The translations under genes and the position numbers were made by a program. DNA of 64,000 nucleotides, from positions 558,001 through 622,000 of the forward strand of contig NZ_CP114288.1 of NCBI RefSeq assembly GCF_027111335.1, read 5' to 3'. This DNA is from Flavobacterium aquiphilum. Lineage in GTDB: Bacteria > Bacteroidota > Bacteroidia > Flavobacteriales > Flavobacteriaceae. The notes beneath the pieces were generated by a model, which was not told where the DNA came from, searched no databases, and saw nothing but the letters and a program-made list of their open reading frames with translations. Positions within the stretch are counted from its first letter, which is position 1. Each line of letters opens with the position of its first letter. Positions 7,191 through 16,242 of the stretch are shown here, piece after piece.

Positions 7191-10100
7191 ATCTACCATA
7201 TATTCGGTTTATGATTCTTCTCCGAAAACGGCTCAGATTGTAGCTCGTTTGCAGGAAAATAATCAGGTTAAAATGCAATTGGACGGTTTGTTGGGATCGG
7301 CGACATCCTTTGTGATTCAGTCGGTTTTTAAAAAAGTGGAACTTCCTTTTCTGTTGGTTTTGAGCAACAAAGAAGAAGCAGCTTACTATTTGAACGATTT
7401 GGAGCAAATGGTTGGAGAGCAGGATGTGTTGTTTTATCCCGGTTCGTTTCGTCGTCCGTACCAAATCGAAGAAACGGACAATGCCAACGTTTTGCTTCGT
7501 GCTGAGGTTTTGAACCGAATCAATTCCCGTAAAAAACCGGCCATCATCGTCACGTATCCCGAAGCTCTTTTTGAAAAAGTGGTGACTCGCCAAAAATTGG
7601 ATCAAAATACGCTGAAAGTAAGTTTGGGGGATAAAATTTCGATTGATTTCCTGAATGAAGTGCTGTTTGAATACGAATTCAAAAGGGTTGATTTTATCAC
7701 GGAACCGGGCGAATTCTCGGTTCGCGGTGGAATTGTCGATGTGTTTTCGTTTTCGAATGATAATCCGTACCGAATCGAGTTTTTCGGGAATGAAGTGGAG
7801 AGCATCCGAACTTTTGATGTTGCAACCCAATTGTCATTGGACAAACAGAAAAAAATCACCATTATCCCGAATGTCGAGAACAAGGTTTTTCAGGAAAACA
7901 GGGAGAGTTTTTTAGATTATATAAATGAAAGAACGGTTTTGTTTTTTCAAAATACCGAGAATCTTTTATACGAATTGGATAAGCAATTTGCAAGGGCTGA
8001 AGAAGCTTTTGAAAAATTGTCAAAAGACATCAAACATGCTACGCCGGATCAATTGTTTTTGAACCAAAAGGAATTCGTTAAGAGAGCTTTGGATTTTTCG
8101 GTTGTGGAGTTTCATTCTAAAGCGGTTTTTAAAACGACCAAAAAGTTTGAATATCACATTCAGCCGCAACCGTCGTTCAACAAGCAATTTGATTTGTTGC
8201 TGAATAATTTGAGCGAGAACCATTTTAACGGTTATCAAAATTATTTGGTTTGTTCGAATGAAGCGCAAACCAAACGTTTTCACGACATTTTCGAATCTTT
8301 GGACGAAGCCAATTCCGAGAATATTCGCAAGCAATACAAAACAATTGTTTTGCCATTGTACCAAGGTTTCATCGATCAGGAAAACCAAATTACCTGTTAT
8401 ACCGACCACCAGATATTTGAGCGTTATCATAAATTTAGCATCAAAAACGGTTATTCCAAAAAGCAAAATTTAACCTTAAAGGAATTGACCACTTTGTCCG
8501 TTGGCGATTATGTAACGCATATCGATCACGGAATCGGGAAGTTTGGCGGACTGCAAAAAATACAGGTCGAAGGTAAAACGCAGGAAGCAATCAAATTGGT
8601 TTACGCCGATAATGATATTGTGTATGTGAGCATTCACTCGCTGCACAAGATTTCGAAATACAATGGAAAAGACGGAACGCCACCCAAAATTTACAAATTG
8701 GGTTCCAGCGCGTGGAAGACTTTAAAACAAAAAACCAAAGCGAGGGTCAAACATATTGCATTCAATTTGATTCAGTTATATGCCAAACGAAGACTTGAAA
8801 AAGGATTCCAGTTTGCTCCCGACAGTTATCTACAGAATGAGTTGGAAAGTTCATTTATTTATGAAGATACTCCAGACCAGATCAAATCAACGCAAGAAGT
8901 CAAAGCCGACATGGAGAGCGAGCGCCCGATGGATCGTTTAGTTTGCGGGGATGTGGGATTTGGTAAAACCGAAGTGGCAATTCGTGCGGCGTTCAAGGCG
9001 GTGGATAATAGTAAGCAAGTTGCGGTTTTGGTTCCGACGACTATTTTGGCGTACCAACATTACCGAACTTTTAGCGAAAGATTGAAAGACATGCCGGTTT
9101 CTATCGGTTACTTGAACCGTTTTAGAACTGCCAAACAAAAAGCGCAAACCTTAAAAGATTTAGCCGAAGGAAAACTAGATATTGTCATTGGAACCCATCA
9201 GTTGGTGAACAAAAATGTGGTTTTTAAAGACCTTGGATTACTGATTGTTGATGAGGAGCAGAAATTTGGTGTTAACGTAAAAGACAAACTCAAAACCATT
9301 GCTGCGAATGTCGATACGTTGACTTTGACGGCAACACCAATTCCGAGAACCTTGCAGTTTTCGTTGATGGCGGCACGCGATTTGTCGGTAATTACAACGC
9401 CTCCGCCCAATCGTTATCCTATAGAAACGAATGTGGTCGGGTTTAATGAAGAACTGATTCGCGATGCGATTTCGTATGAAATTCAGCGGAACGGACAGGT
9501 TTTCTTCATCAATAACCGAATCGAAAATATCAAGGAAATTGCCGGAATGATTCAGCGTTTGGTGCCTAATGCACGTGTGGGAATCGGTCACGGACAAATG
9601 GACGGTGGTAAATTGGAAGAATTGATGCTCGGTTTCATGAACGGAGAATTCGATGTTTTGGTGGCAACTACAATTATTGAAAGCGGTTTGGACGTTCCTA
9701 ATGCCAACACAATCTTTATCAATAATGCCAACAATTTTGGTTTGTCTGATTTACATCAAATGAGAGGCCGTGTGGGACGAAGCAACAAGAAAGCGTTCTG
9801 TTATTTCATTTGCCCACCGTATTCACACATGACCGATGATGCCAGAAAACGTATTCAGGCTTTGGAACAATTCAGTGAATTGGGAAGTGGTTTGAACATC
9901 GCGATGAAAGACCTTGAAATCCGTGGTGCCGGAGATTTATTGGGAGGAGAACAAAGCGGATTTATCAATGACATTGGTTTTGATACGTACCAAAAAATCA
10001 TGAATGAGGCTATCGAGGAATTGAAGGAGAATGAGTTCAAAGATTTATACCCCGAAGAGAATAATATCGAGACCAAAGAATACGTAAAAGACTTGCAAAT

Positions 10101-10551
10101 CGACACCGATTTTGAGTTGTTGTTTTCAGACGAATACATCAATAATGTCACGGAGCGTTTAAGTTTGTACAACGAATTGGCAGAAGTGAAAAACGAGGAA
10201 GAATTGATTGTTTTCCAAAATAAATTAATTGACCGTTTTGGTCCAATGCCTCCGAGAGCGCTTGCCTTAATGAATAGTATCCGCATCAAATGGATTGCCA
10301 CCAAAATGGGTATCGAAAAACTGGTAATGAAAAAAGGCAAGATGATTGGCTATTTTGTCTCCGACCAACAATCAGATTATTACCATTCCAAACGTTTCCA
10401 TAAAGTGATTCAGTTTGTGCAGACGAACAGTAATATTTGTGTTATGAAAGAAAAACAAACACCTAATGGTTTGCGATTGTTGTTGACTTTTGACAATGCC
10501 AAAACCACGAGAAGATGTTTGGAATTGATGCAGATGTTGGGTGGGGAGTAA
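7171..10551 (+). CDS. mfd: Transcription-repair coupling factor Mfd
   Basis: A full-length 1126-residue Mfd. It displaces RNA polymerase stalled at DNA lesions and recruits UvrA. The N-terminal part contains the UvrB-like region (VSLGDKISIDFL, EPGEFSVRGGIVDVFSF). The polymerase-interacting region around residues 445-510 has YVTHIDHGIGKFGGL. The translocase follows, with Walker A GDVGFGKTE (about 593-600), DEEQ Walker B near 693, TATPIPRTL and the arginine-finger motif RGRVGRS near 864. The C-terminal TRCF domain ends LELMQMLGGE. The start at 7171 overlaps the lipoprotein gene; an ATG at 7174 is an equal alternative. A diverged second copy of the last 21 codons lies downstream at 11015-11080. 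Confidence 0.97.
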   Translation: MMHTLSKSTIYSVYDSSPKTAQIVARLQENNQVKMQLDGLLGSATSFVIQSVFKKVELPFLLVLSNKEEAAYYLNDLEQMVGEQDVLFYPGSFRRPYQIEETDNANVLLRAEVLNRINSRKKPAIIVTYPEALFEKVVTRQKLDQNTLKVSLGDKISIDFLNEVLFEYEFKRVDFITEPGEFSVRGGIVDVFSFSNDNPYRIEFFGNEVESIRTFDVATQLSLDKQKKITIIPNVENKVFQENRESFLDYINERTVLFFQNTENLLYELDKQFARAEEAFEKLSKDIKHATPDQLFLNQKEFVKRALDFSVVEFHSKAVFKTTKKFEYHIQPQPSFNKQFDLLLNNLSENHFNGYQNYLVCSNEAQTKRFHDIFESLDEANSENIRKQYKTIVLPLYQGFIDQENQITCYTDHQIFERYHKFSIKNGYSKKQNLTLKELTTLSVGDYVTHIDHGIGKFGGLQKIQVEGKTQEAIKLVYADNDIVYVSIHSLHKISKYNGKDGTPPKIYKLGSSAWKTLKQKTKARVKHIAFNLIQLYAKRRLEKGFQFAPDSYLQNELESSFIYEDTPDQIKSTQEVKADMESERPMDRLVCGDVGFGKTEVAIRAAFKAVDNSKQVAVLVPTTILAYQHYRTFSERLKDMPVSIGYLNRFRTAKQKAQTLKDLAEGKLDIVIGTHQLVNKNVVFKDLGLLIVDEEQKFGVNVKDKLKTIAANVDTLTLTATPIPRTLQFSLMAARDLSVITTPPPNRYPIETNVVGFNEELIRDAISYEIQRNGQVFFINNRIENIKEIAGMIQRLVPNARVGIGHGQMDGGKLEELMLGFMNGEFDVLVATTIIESGLDVPNANTIFINNANNFGLSDLHQMRGRVGRSNKKAFCYFICPPYSHMTDDARKRIQALEQFSELGSGLNIAMKDLEIRGAGDLLGGEQSGFINDIGFDTYQKIMNEAIEELKENEFKDLYPEENNIETKEYVKDLQIDTDFELLFSDEYINNVTERLSLYNELAEVKNEEELIVFQNKLIDRFGPMPPRALALMNSIRIKWIATKMGIEKLVMKKGKMIGYFVSDQQSDYYHSKRFHKVIQFVQTNSNICVMKEKQTPNGLRLLLTFDNAKTTRRCLELMQMLGGE

Positions 10552-10563
10552 AACGATTCAATT

Positions 10564-10977
10564 ATGAGAAAGCTAAGCTTTATGTTACTTTGTTTATGTT
10601 TTTTTACTTCTTGTAATTTGCGTACTTCAAGTAAAATTAGGTTAGAGCAAGTTTCAGATGTAAAATTACCAGATGATTTTGAAGTCTTGAATGATGAATA
10701 TCAAGATATGGGACCTGATTATTGTCTCTTTTATAAAATTAGGTTTGATAAAAAAGCTTCATCTGAATTTATTAAAAGTGTAAAAAAGTCTCGGTTTTAT
10801 CTACAGGATTCAAATACGGATATTTTAGTTAATTCAAATGCAAAAATAAATACATTACCAGTTTGGTATAAATCGAATACTGGTTATGGATTTATATGTA
10901 AAAAAGGACTTACAGATTATACAATAAATTTTAATATTTCTGATTGTACTTTAAATTATCAAGAGTGTGCTGATTAA
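10564..10977 (+). CDS. Small putative lipoprotein inserted behind mfd
   Basis: A 137-residue protein with a lipoprotein signal (hydrophobic LSFMLLCLCFFTSC, lipobox FTSC, C17). The mature part contains three further cysteines and no recognised domain. The gene begins 12 bases after mfd and appears more AT-rich than mfd. Between its stop and the next gene lies a remnant matching the mfd C-terminus. This suggests the lipoprotein gene arrived together with a replacement mfd 3' end. Function unknown; possibly a cargo or immunity-type lipoprotein, which is speculative. Confidence 0.65.
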   Translation: MRKLSFMLLCLCFFTSCNLRTSSKIRLEQVSDVKLPDDFEVLNDEYQDMGPDYCLFYKIRFDKKASSEFIKSVKKSRFYLQDSNTDILVNSNAKINTLPVWYKSNTGYGFICKKGLTDYTINFNISDCTLNYQECAD

Positions 10978-11014
10978 ATTTCGATTGAAAATTTCCATAT
11001 ATGTTTCTTTATAG

Positions 11015-11080
11015 ACTTTTGAAAATGTGAAGAATACTCGAACAGCTTTGGAAATGATACAGAAGTTGGGGGAAAACTAA
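11015..11080 (+). pseudogene. Vestigial second copy of the mfd C-terminus
   Basis: Read in frame from 11015, the DNA encodes TFENVKNTRTALEMIQKLGE plus one residue and a stop. The real mfd ends TFDNAKTTRRCLELMQMLGG plus one residue and a stop. That is 11 identities in 21 positions with no gap, most others are conservative, and both end at a stop codon. A TAG immediately precedes the match. It is best explained as the displaced old 3' end of mfd. Confidence 0.75.
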
Positions 11081-11105
11081 AAAAAGGATTTATTGTTTTA
11101 ATTCG

Positions 11106-11113
11106 TATATTTG
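11106..11113 (+). promoter_or_regulatory. -7 box TATATTTG of the AraC-family gene
   Basis: A perfect TAnnTTTG, 21 bases before the ATG at 11135. It overlaps the alternative TTG start at 11111, which is therefore rejected. Confidence 0.6.
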
Positions 11114-11134
11114 ATTTTTACAAATCCATTTCCA

Positions 11135-12064
11135 ATGAAATCAAAATCAATAGACGAGTTTTATCAGGAAATATCGGGAGGCAATGATCAGGATTCAAGC
11201 GGATTATTGCCCAAAGACATTCAAAAAGAAATTGGTCATTTTAATGTTTTCAATATCAAGGAACTTTATGAAAGGTTGCAGGAAAAGTCTTTTATGCCCT
11301 ATGACCGGAGAGCCTATTATAAAATAAGTTTGATCCGGGGGAAAAATAGGGTCGAGTATGCGGACCGCACAATTGATATAGAAAAACAGGCACTTTTGTT
11401 TGCTACGCCCAAAATCCCTTATAATTATCTTCCATTAGATACGCAGCAGTCAGGTCATTTTTGTGTTTTTACGGGTGAGTTTTTAACCAAAGATAAAAGC
11501 GGGATTGACTTGGATAGACTGCCTATTTTCCAAACAGATGGTTATCCTGTTTTTCAATTGACCGAAGAGGAAGCCTTTGCAATTGATTTGATTTTCAAAA
11601 AAATACATCAGGAAATCAATTCGGATTATGTGTATAAATACGATTTGATCCGGAATTATGTATCAGAACTGATTCATTTTGGGCAAAAGTTGCAACCGGT
11701 AACGGCTTTGTATTCCAAACACAATTCGGCCGCGAGAGTTTCTTCTTTGTTTCTGCAATTACTTGAAAGGCAGTTTCCTATTGAATCCCCACGGCAGCGT
11801 TTGGAGTTGAAGTCGGCCAAAGATTTCGCAACCCGTTTGTCCATTCACGTCAATCACCTCAATAAAGTTTTAAAGGAGAACACAGGCAAAACTACTACTG
11901 AATTAATCAGTGACCGATTAATCCACGAAGCCAAGATTTTATTGAAAGAAACCGATTGGAACATTTCGGAGATTGCTTTTTCGTTGGGTTTTGAAGAGTT
12001 GGCGCATTTCTCTAATTTTTTTAAAAAACAAACCGCCTTGTCGCCACTGTCTTTTCGCATTTAA
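11135..12064 (+). CDS. AraC-family transcriptional regulator
   Basis: A 309-residue regulator. The N-terminal ~180 residues look like a cupin-type sensor domain (YYKISLIRGKNRVEYADRT). The C-terminal ~100 residues form the AraC double helix-turn-helix. Helix 1 is in KDFATRLSIHVNHLNKVLKE. The second carries the signature WNISEIAFSLGFEELAHFSN, followed by FFKKQTALSPLSFR. The start was moved to 11135 because the earlier TTG overlaps the promoter. The gene directly precedes an SDR oxidoreductase in the same direction, with its own promoter, which is a likely target. The effector is unknown. Confidence 0.88.
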   Translation: MKSKSIDEFYQEISGGNDQDSSGLLPKDIQKEIGHFNVFNIKELYERLQEKSFMPYDRRAYYKISLIRGKNRVEYADRTIDIEKQALLFATPKIPYNYLPLDTQQSGHFCVFTGEFLTKDKSGIDLDRLPIFQTDGYPVFQLTEEEAFAIDLIFKKIHQEINSDYVYKYDLIRNYVSELIHFGQKLQPVTALYSKHNSAARVSSLFLQLLERQFPIESPRQRLELKSAKDFATRLSIHVNHLNKVLKENTGKTTTELISDRLIHEAKILLKETDWNISEIAFSLGFEELAHFSNFFKKQTALSPLSFRI

Positions 12065-12109
12065 AATTGTTTGATTTGAATTTTGCAAACTCTGGATTGA
12101 TATTCGCAA

Positions 12110-12139
12110 TTGTCGAACTTTACATAAGAACTAATTTTG
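12110..12139 (+). promoter_or_regulatory. Promoter of the SDR gene (TTG-19-TAATTTTG)
   Basis: TAATTTTG at 12132-12139 fits the -7 consensus. A TTG at 12110-12112 sits 19 bases upstream. The start codon is 30 bases downstream at 12169. Confidence 0.65.
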
Positions 12140-12168
12140 TCCTAAAATAATTTAAAACAAAATTTGAG

Positions 12169-12927
12169 ATGAAAAATAAAATAGTATTAGTTACCGGAGG
12201 AAGCCGTGGATTGGGAAAAAATATGGCGTTGAGTCTTGCCAAAAAAGGACTTGATGTAGTATTGACTTATAACAGTAAAAAAACAGAAGCTGAAGAAGTT
12301 GTAAATGAAATTGAAAAATTAGGACAAAAGGCGGTGGCTTTGCAATTGAATGTTGCCGATGTAAGTAGTTTTGATTCGTTTTTTCAAAATGCAAGTGCGG
12401 CTTTGAAAAGCACTTTTGGTACCGATAAAATCGATTATTTAGTTAATAATGCGGGCGTCGGGATTCACGAAAGTTTTGCCAAAACCACAGAAGAACAATT
12501 TGACAACATGGTCAATATTCATTTCAAAGGGGCTTTTTTCCTAACTCAAAAAGCGTTGGACGTAATGAATGACGGTGGGGGAATTGTAAATATTTCATCC
12601 GGATTGGTTCGTTTTTCATTTCCGGGATATGCTGCTTATGCAAGTATGAAAGGGGCTATTGAAACTTTGTCCAAATATCAGGCAAAAGAATTGGGCGAAA
12701 GAAAAATCAGGGTGAACATTGTTGCTCCGGGAGCCATTGAGACTGATTTTGGCGGTGGTGCTGTCCGTGATAATAAAGATTTAAACCAACAAATTGCTTC
12801 TATGACAGCTTTAGGACGAGTGGGATTGCCTGATGATATTGGAAGTGTTGTCGCTTTTTTATGTACAGATGATTCGAAATGGGTAAATGGTCAGCGTATA
12901 GAAGTTGCGGGAGGAATCTTTTTATAA
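12169..12927 (+). CDS. Classical short-chain dehydrogenase/reductase
   Basis: A 252-residue SDR with all classical motifs: nucleotide-binding TGGSRGLG near the N-terminus, NNAG, the catalytic serine in NISSG, and YASMK with Y157 and K161. The C-terminal VNGQRIEVAGGIFL is the normal SDR ending. It should oxidise or reduce a small alcohol/carbonyl with NAD(P)H. The substrate cannot be read from the sequence. The upstream AraC-type regulator suggests substrate-induced expression. A terminator follows at 12944-12990. Confidence 0.9.
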   Translation: MKNKIVLVTGGSRGLGKNMALSLAKKGLDVVLTYNSKKTEAEEVVNEIEKLGQKAVALQLNVADVSSFDSFFQNASAALKSTFGTDKIDYLVNNAGVGIHESFAKTTEEQFDNMVNIHFKGAFFLTQKALDVMNDGGGIVNISSGLVRFSFPGYAAYASMKGAIETLSKYQAKELGERKIRVNIVAPGAIETDFGGGAVRDNKDLNQQIASMTALGRVGLPDDIGSVVAFLCTDDSKWVNGQRIEVAGGIFL

Positions 12928-12943
12928 ATAGAAAACAAAACAG

Positions 12944-12990
12944 TTATCGTCTATTAATTATTGTTGGTTAATAGACGATAATTGTTTTTT
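12944..12990. terminator. Bidirectional terminator after the SDR gene
   Basis: TTATCGTCTATTAA (12944-12957) pairs perfectly with TTAATAGACGATAA (12968-12981), followed by T6. It also serves the convergent Fe-S protein gene ending at 12989. Confidence 0.8.
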
Positions 12991-13705
12991 ATCTCGTCAC
13001 TTCTTCGATCAGATAAAAAATAGATTTAAAATCAATTCCGCTTATTTTTTCAAGGCCAATTTCGCAGGTTCGGCTAGTAGAAAAGCCTTCTGTGCAGTTG
13101 GTTGGAATCTGTGATTTTAATTCTCGTAATCCGTGTTCGTTCAATTCGGGAATCAGGAAACCTCTGTCTCCGGCAAAACCGCAGCAATTGCTGTCGATAA
13201 GCGTGACTTTATTGGCACACAACTGAGACAAGGCTACCAATTGATCTGTTTTACCTATTTTTTTTACCGAACAAACGGGGAAAACTGAAATCGTGTCTTT
13301 TTTGTTTTTTACCGTCAAATGTGGCATCACGTAATCCAACATGAATTCGATGGGATCGACGATTTTCAAGGTTTTGGAAAACTCTTCTTTCGAATGATAA
13401 AAACACGGACTCATATCATACAAAACAGGATATTTACCATTTTCTGAAGCTTTTAAAAGTGCTGTTTCCAATGCACTAGATTGTTCCTGATTGGCTTCGG
13501 CAAAACCTTTGCTCGAAAAAGGCATTCCGCAGCAATGGGTATCTATTAATTCGGGATAAATTATAGTGAATCCGGCACGAACCAATAAGCGGTGCGTGAG
13601 TTCAGTTAATTGCAAATCATCTGAATCCTGAAAACGGTTTTTTCCCATGCTTCTGTTGATGCAGGAAGGAAAGTAAACGACTTTTAAATCGGAAGTTGTA
13701 TTCAT
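12989..13705 (-). CDS. Cysteine-rich CCG-domain (LutA/GlpC-like) protein, C-terminal part of a split D-lactate-type dehydrogenase
   Basis: A 238-residue protein with two cysteine-rich CCG modules: FPSCINRSMG with DTHCCGMPFSSKG, and FPVCSVKK with DSNCCGFAGDRG. In LutA/GlpC/GlcF-type proteins these bind Fe-S clusters or quinone-linked electron carriers. In many Bacteroidetes the same segment is the C-terminal end of one ~950-residue FAD- and Fe-S-binding dehydrogenase. Here it is a separate gene just downstream of the FAD part, separated by 94 bases that contain a dispersed AT-rich repeat. It probably works with that protein to pass electrons from a 2-hydroxyacid such as D-lactate. It starts at an ATG with no visible Shine-Dalgarno sequence. 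Confidence 0.8.
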   Translation of the reverse strand: MNTTSDLKVVYFPSCINRSMGKNRFQDSDDLQLTELTHRLLVRAGFTIIYPELIDTHCCGMPFSSKGFAEANQEQSSALETALLKASENGKYPVLYDMSPCFYHSKEEFSKTLKIVDPIEFMLDYVMPHLTVKNKKDTISVFPVCSVKKIGKTDQLVALSQLCANKVTLIDSNCCGFAGDRGFLIPELNEHGLRELKSQIPTNCTEGFSTSRTCEIGLEKISGIDFKSIFYLIEEVTR

Positions 13706-13799
13706 TTATCCTATAGTTTTTTGCCACAGATTTCAAGGATTTTCACAGATTTTTAGATTGCGTAACAATCTGTTTAATTTGAAATCAGTGAATCAGCGG
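13706..13799. repeat. Dispersed CACAGATTT-type repeat between the two halves of the dehydrogenase
   Basis: The spacer contains GCCACAGATTTCAAGG and TTTTCACAGATTTTTAG, plus the AATCTGTTTAATTTG stretch. It codes for nothing recognisable and shows no terminator. It separates two ORFs that are usually fused. Confidence 0.5.
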
Positions 13800-15905
13800 C
13801 TAATTTTTTAAATTTATTTTGTTGGCTCCTTTCGGCATTTCCGGAATCCATTTTGGTACTTTTCCAAAGGTGATAAAATGCGACGCATTGGACAAAGCTG
13901 TCATAATGTTGGTTCCAAGAATAGAATGAAAAAAAGAAACTGTTTTCAAACCCACTCTCAAAATTGCTGTTGTTCCTGCCATGTGGGAACCAATGTAAGC
14001 CGCCACTTTTTTATTGCCTGAATTCAAATTGGAGGCACGCCAGGTTTTAACAAATTTTCCGGTGTCGATATGTACGGGACAGGCCAAAGCACAAAGGCCA
14101 TCGGTAGCACAGGTTTCGTCTAGCTGATAGGTAACGTCTTTGCGGATGTCGGCCAATCGTTGTGGATCATCATTCGATTCTTCCAAACGACTGATTTCCC
14201 TTGCAATTACAATTCTTTGTCTTGGCGATAAAGTTAATCCTTCGGAAACACAATGCGGTTCACAAAATCCACACTCCATACATTTGTCCACAATGGCGTG
14301 GGATTCGGGCATTGGTTTCAAATTTTTGAGATGCGCTTTCGGGTCGGGATTAATTAAAACGTCCGGATTGATTTTATTGTTTGGATCAAAAATGTTTTTG
14401 ATGCGTTTCATGATTTCGTAGGCAGTTGCTCCCCATTCTTTTTCTACAAAAGGAGCCATGTTGCGCCCTGTTCCGTGTTCTGCTTTTAAAGAGCCACCAA
14501 AACGATCCACTACCAAAACCGCTAATTCCGACATCAGTTTTTCGTAACGATCGACTTCGGCTTGGTTTGAAAAGTCTTGCGAGAACACAAAATGAAGGTT
14601 TCCTTCCAAAGCATGGCCAAACAAAACAGCATCATGGTATTCGTATTTTTTGAACAAATCTTTTAATTCCAAACAAGCATCGGCCAATTGAGGCAAAGGA
14701 AAACCAACGTCTTCAATGATTACGGATGTACCATTTTTTCGAAGCCCACCAACTGTTGGCAACAATCCTTTTCGGGCTTTCCAATTAAAATAATATTGTT
14801 TTGGATCGCTTGTAAATTCGTAATCCGTAAAAGTAGGAATGGACTGAATCTGTAATCGAACAGCATCTTGTTTTTCTTTTAAAACTGTTAAATCATTGTC
14901 GCGGCATTCCACCAATAAGGCGCAAGCCGATTCAGGCAATGTCTTGAAATATTCGGGGGCATCGTCATCATTTTCAACCGAACGAATGGATTCTCTGTCC
15001 AATAATTCGACTGCCGCAACGGGTGCCGATTTCAATAAAATGGTGGCGTTGCAGGCATCCTGAATCGTGTTGAAAATAAGCAATGAACAGGATTTATTTT
15101 TTTCATCAATGATGGTTTTGAAAGTCACATTCGAAATAAATGCCAAAGTCCCTTCAGAACCCACCATCAAATGTTTGATGATATCGATAGGATCTTGATA
15201 ATCGACTAATGCGTTGATGCTGTAGCCTGTCGTATTTTTTATTTTGAATTTATTTTTAATCTGATGATAAAGCGTTTCATCGTTTTTAATTTGATCTCTG
15301 AGACTTTCAATTTCCGTAATCAACGCCGATTGCGTTTGCTTGAAAGAAGCAACACTTTGTGCATCTGAAGTGTCTAATATCGTTCCATCATGCAATACAA
15401 TGCGAATATCTGCTATGGTTTGATACGAGTTTTGGGCAGTTCCGCAACACATTCCGCTGGCGTTGTTGGCCACAATTCCACCAATCATTGCTGCTCCGAT
15501 AGAGGCTGGATCGGGACCTATTTTCAAACCATGTGGTGCTAAATAAGTATTCGCTCTTGATCCCACAATTCCGGGTTCTAATTTTACTTTTTGATTATTG
15601 TCCAAAAGTTCAAAGTTTTTCCAGCCGTGAGTGGCAACTACTAAAACTGAATCGGTAATGGCCTGACCTGATAAACTGGTTCCGGCTGCGCGAAAAGTTA
15701 AAGCAATATCCAATTTTTTGGCTTGCTTTATAATTTCGGTTATTTCGGATTCATTGTGAGCCAGAATAACGATTTTTGGAATTAATCTGTAAAAACTGGC
15801 ATCGGTCCCATAAGCAAGTGTTTGTAAAGGATTCGTCAAAATTCGTTTGGGATCAATCGAACCCGATAAAATGTCTTTTAACTTTTGATAGGAGGGGGCT
15901 AACAT
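13800..15905 (-). CDS. FAD-binding / Fe-S oxidoreductase, D-lactate dehydrogenase type
   Basis: A 701-residue protein. An FAD_binding_4 (PCMH-type) domain lies at about 20-230 (AAGTSLSGQAITDSV, IGGIVANNASGMCCG). An FAD-oxidase C-terminal domain follows at about 260-510 (EHGTGRNMAPFVEKEWG). A ferredoxin-like region has CMECGFCEPHC and CATDGLCALACP. This order is that of D-lactate or glycolate dehydrogenases, which feed electrons to the quinone pool. The normal fused protein would continue with two CCG modules; those are on the next ORF downstream. The protein ends PKGANKINLKN just where the fused version would continue. It is probably the first gene of a two-gene operon. Confidence 0.85.
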   Translation of the reverse strand: MLAPSYQKLKDILSGSIDPKRILTNPLQTLAYGTDASFYRLIPKIVILAHNESEITEIIKQAKKLDIALTFRAAGTSLSGQAITDSVLVVATHGWKNFELLDNNQKVKLEPGIVGSRANTYLAPHGLKIGPDPASIGAAMIGGIVANNASGMCCGTAQNSYQTIADIRIVLHDGTILDTSDAQSVASFKQTQSALITEIESLRDQIKNDETLYHQIKNKFKIKNTTGYSINALVDYQDPIDIIKHLMVGSEGTLAFISNVTFKTIIDEKNKSCSLLIFNTIQDACNATILLKSAPVAAVELLDRESIRSVENDDDAPEYFKTLPESACALLVECRDNDLTVLKEKQDAVRLQIQSIPTFTDYEFTSDPKQYYFNWKARKGLLPTVGGLRKNGTSVIIEDVGFPLPQLADACLELKDLFKKYEYHDAVLFGHALEGNLHFVFSQDFSNQAEVDRYEKLMSELAVLVVDRFGGSLKAEHGTGRNMAPFVEKEWGATAYEIMKRIKNIFDPNNKINPDVLINPDPKAHLKNLKPMPESHAIVDKCMECGFCEPHCVSEGLTLSPRQRIVIAREISRLEESNDDPQRLADIRKDVTYQLDETCATDGLCALACPVHIDTGKFVKTWRASNLNSGNKKVAAYIGSHMAGTTAILRVGLKTVSFFHSILGTNIMTALSNASHFITFGKVPKWIPEMPKGANKINLKN

Positions 15906-16088
15906 AGCTTTTGTGTTTTATAAAGAATGCTCGGAAGCTTTTTGTATTGAGAGTGTAAATTTAAGTATAAGTGTATATTTTACCATTTAAAATTTGCCGA
16001 ATCTTCATAATTCTTATTGAGAAAAAATAAGCACGAAATTTTGGCAGATTTTTTAGGGATGCTTCTAAAAAAGCAAAATGTTTCTCGT

Positions 16089-16157
16089 TAGCCCCGATGG
16101 AAACGGCATCCTGTGTTCCCGGGGTTTGGGAACACAGATACAGTGGACAGCGGGACC
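16089..16157 (+). repeat. Dispersed structured element, copy B
   Basis: The 5' arm TAGCCCCGATGGAAACGGCA is followed by TCC. Then comes a hairpin TGTGTTCCC/GGGAACACA, then GATACAGTGGACAGCGGGAC. CCCG in the 5' arm can pair with CGGG in the 3' arm. Copy C has the same skeleton with CCAG/CTGG instead. It lies in the 337-base gap 15906-16242, which otherwise shows only the terminator at its end. Confidence 0.75.
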
Positions 16158-16190
16158 AATTTTCCTAAAATGCTCAATTATTCTGCTCAA

Positions 16191-16222
16191 AAAAAAACGA
16201 AGCATTTAGCCTCGTTTTTTGA
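16191..16222. terminator. Hairpin terminator of the ACT-like gene
   Basis: AAACGA pairs with TCGTTT around GC-ATTTA-GC. On the minus strand it is followed by a long T run, as expected downstream of the gene ending at 16243. Confidence 0.6.
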
Positions 16223-16242
16223 AATATAAAAGATTCTTTTAT

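Noticed and set aside
7108..10340. Several long minus-strand ORFs inside mfd
   Set aside because: They lie entirely within a certain gene on the other strand, have no family resemblance and look like codon-bias shadows.
13705..13800. Frameshift as the cause of the split dehydrogenase
   Set aside because: The first ORF ends with a normal stop, the second has its own ATG, and 94 non-coding bases lie between. A single indel cannot rejoin them.
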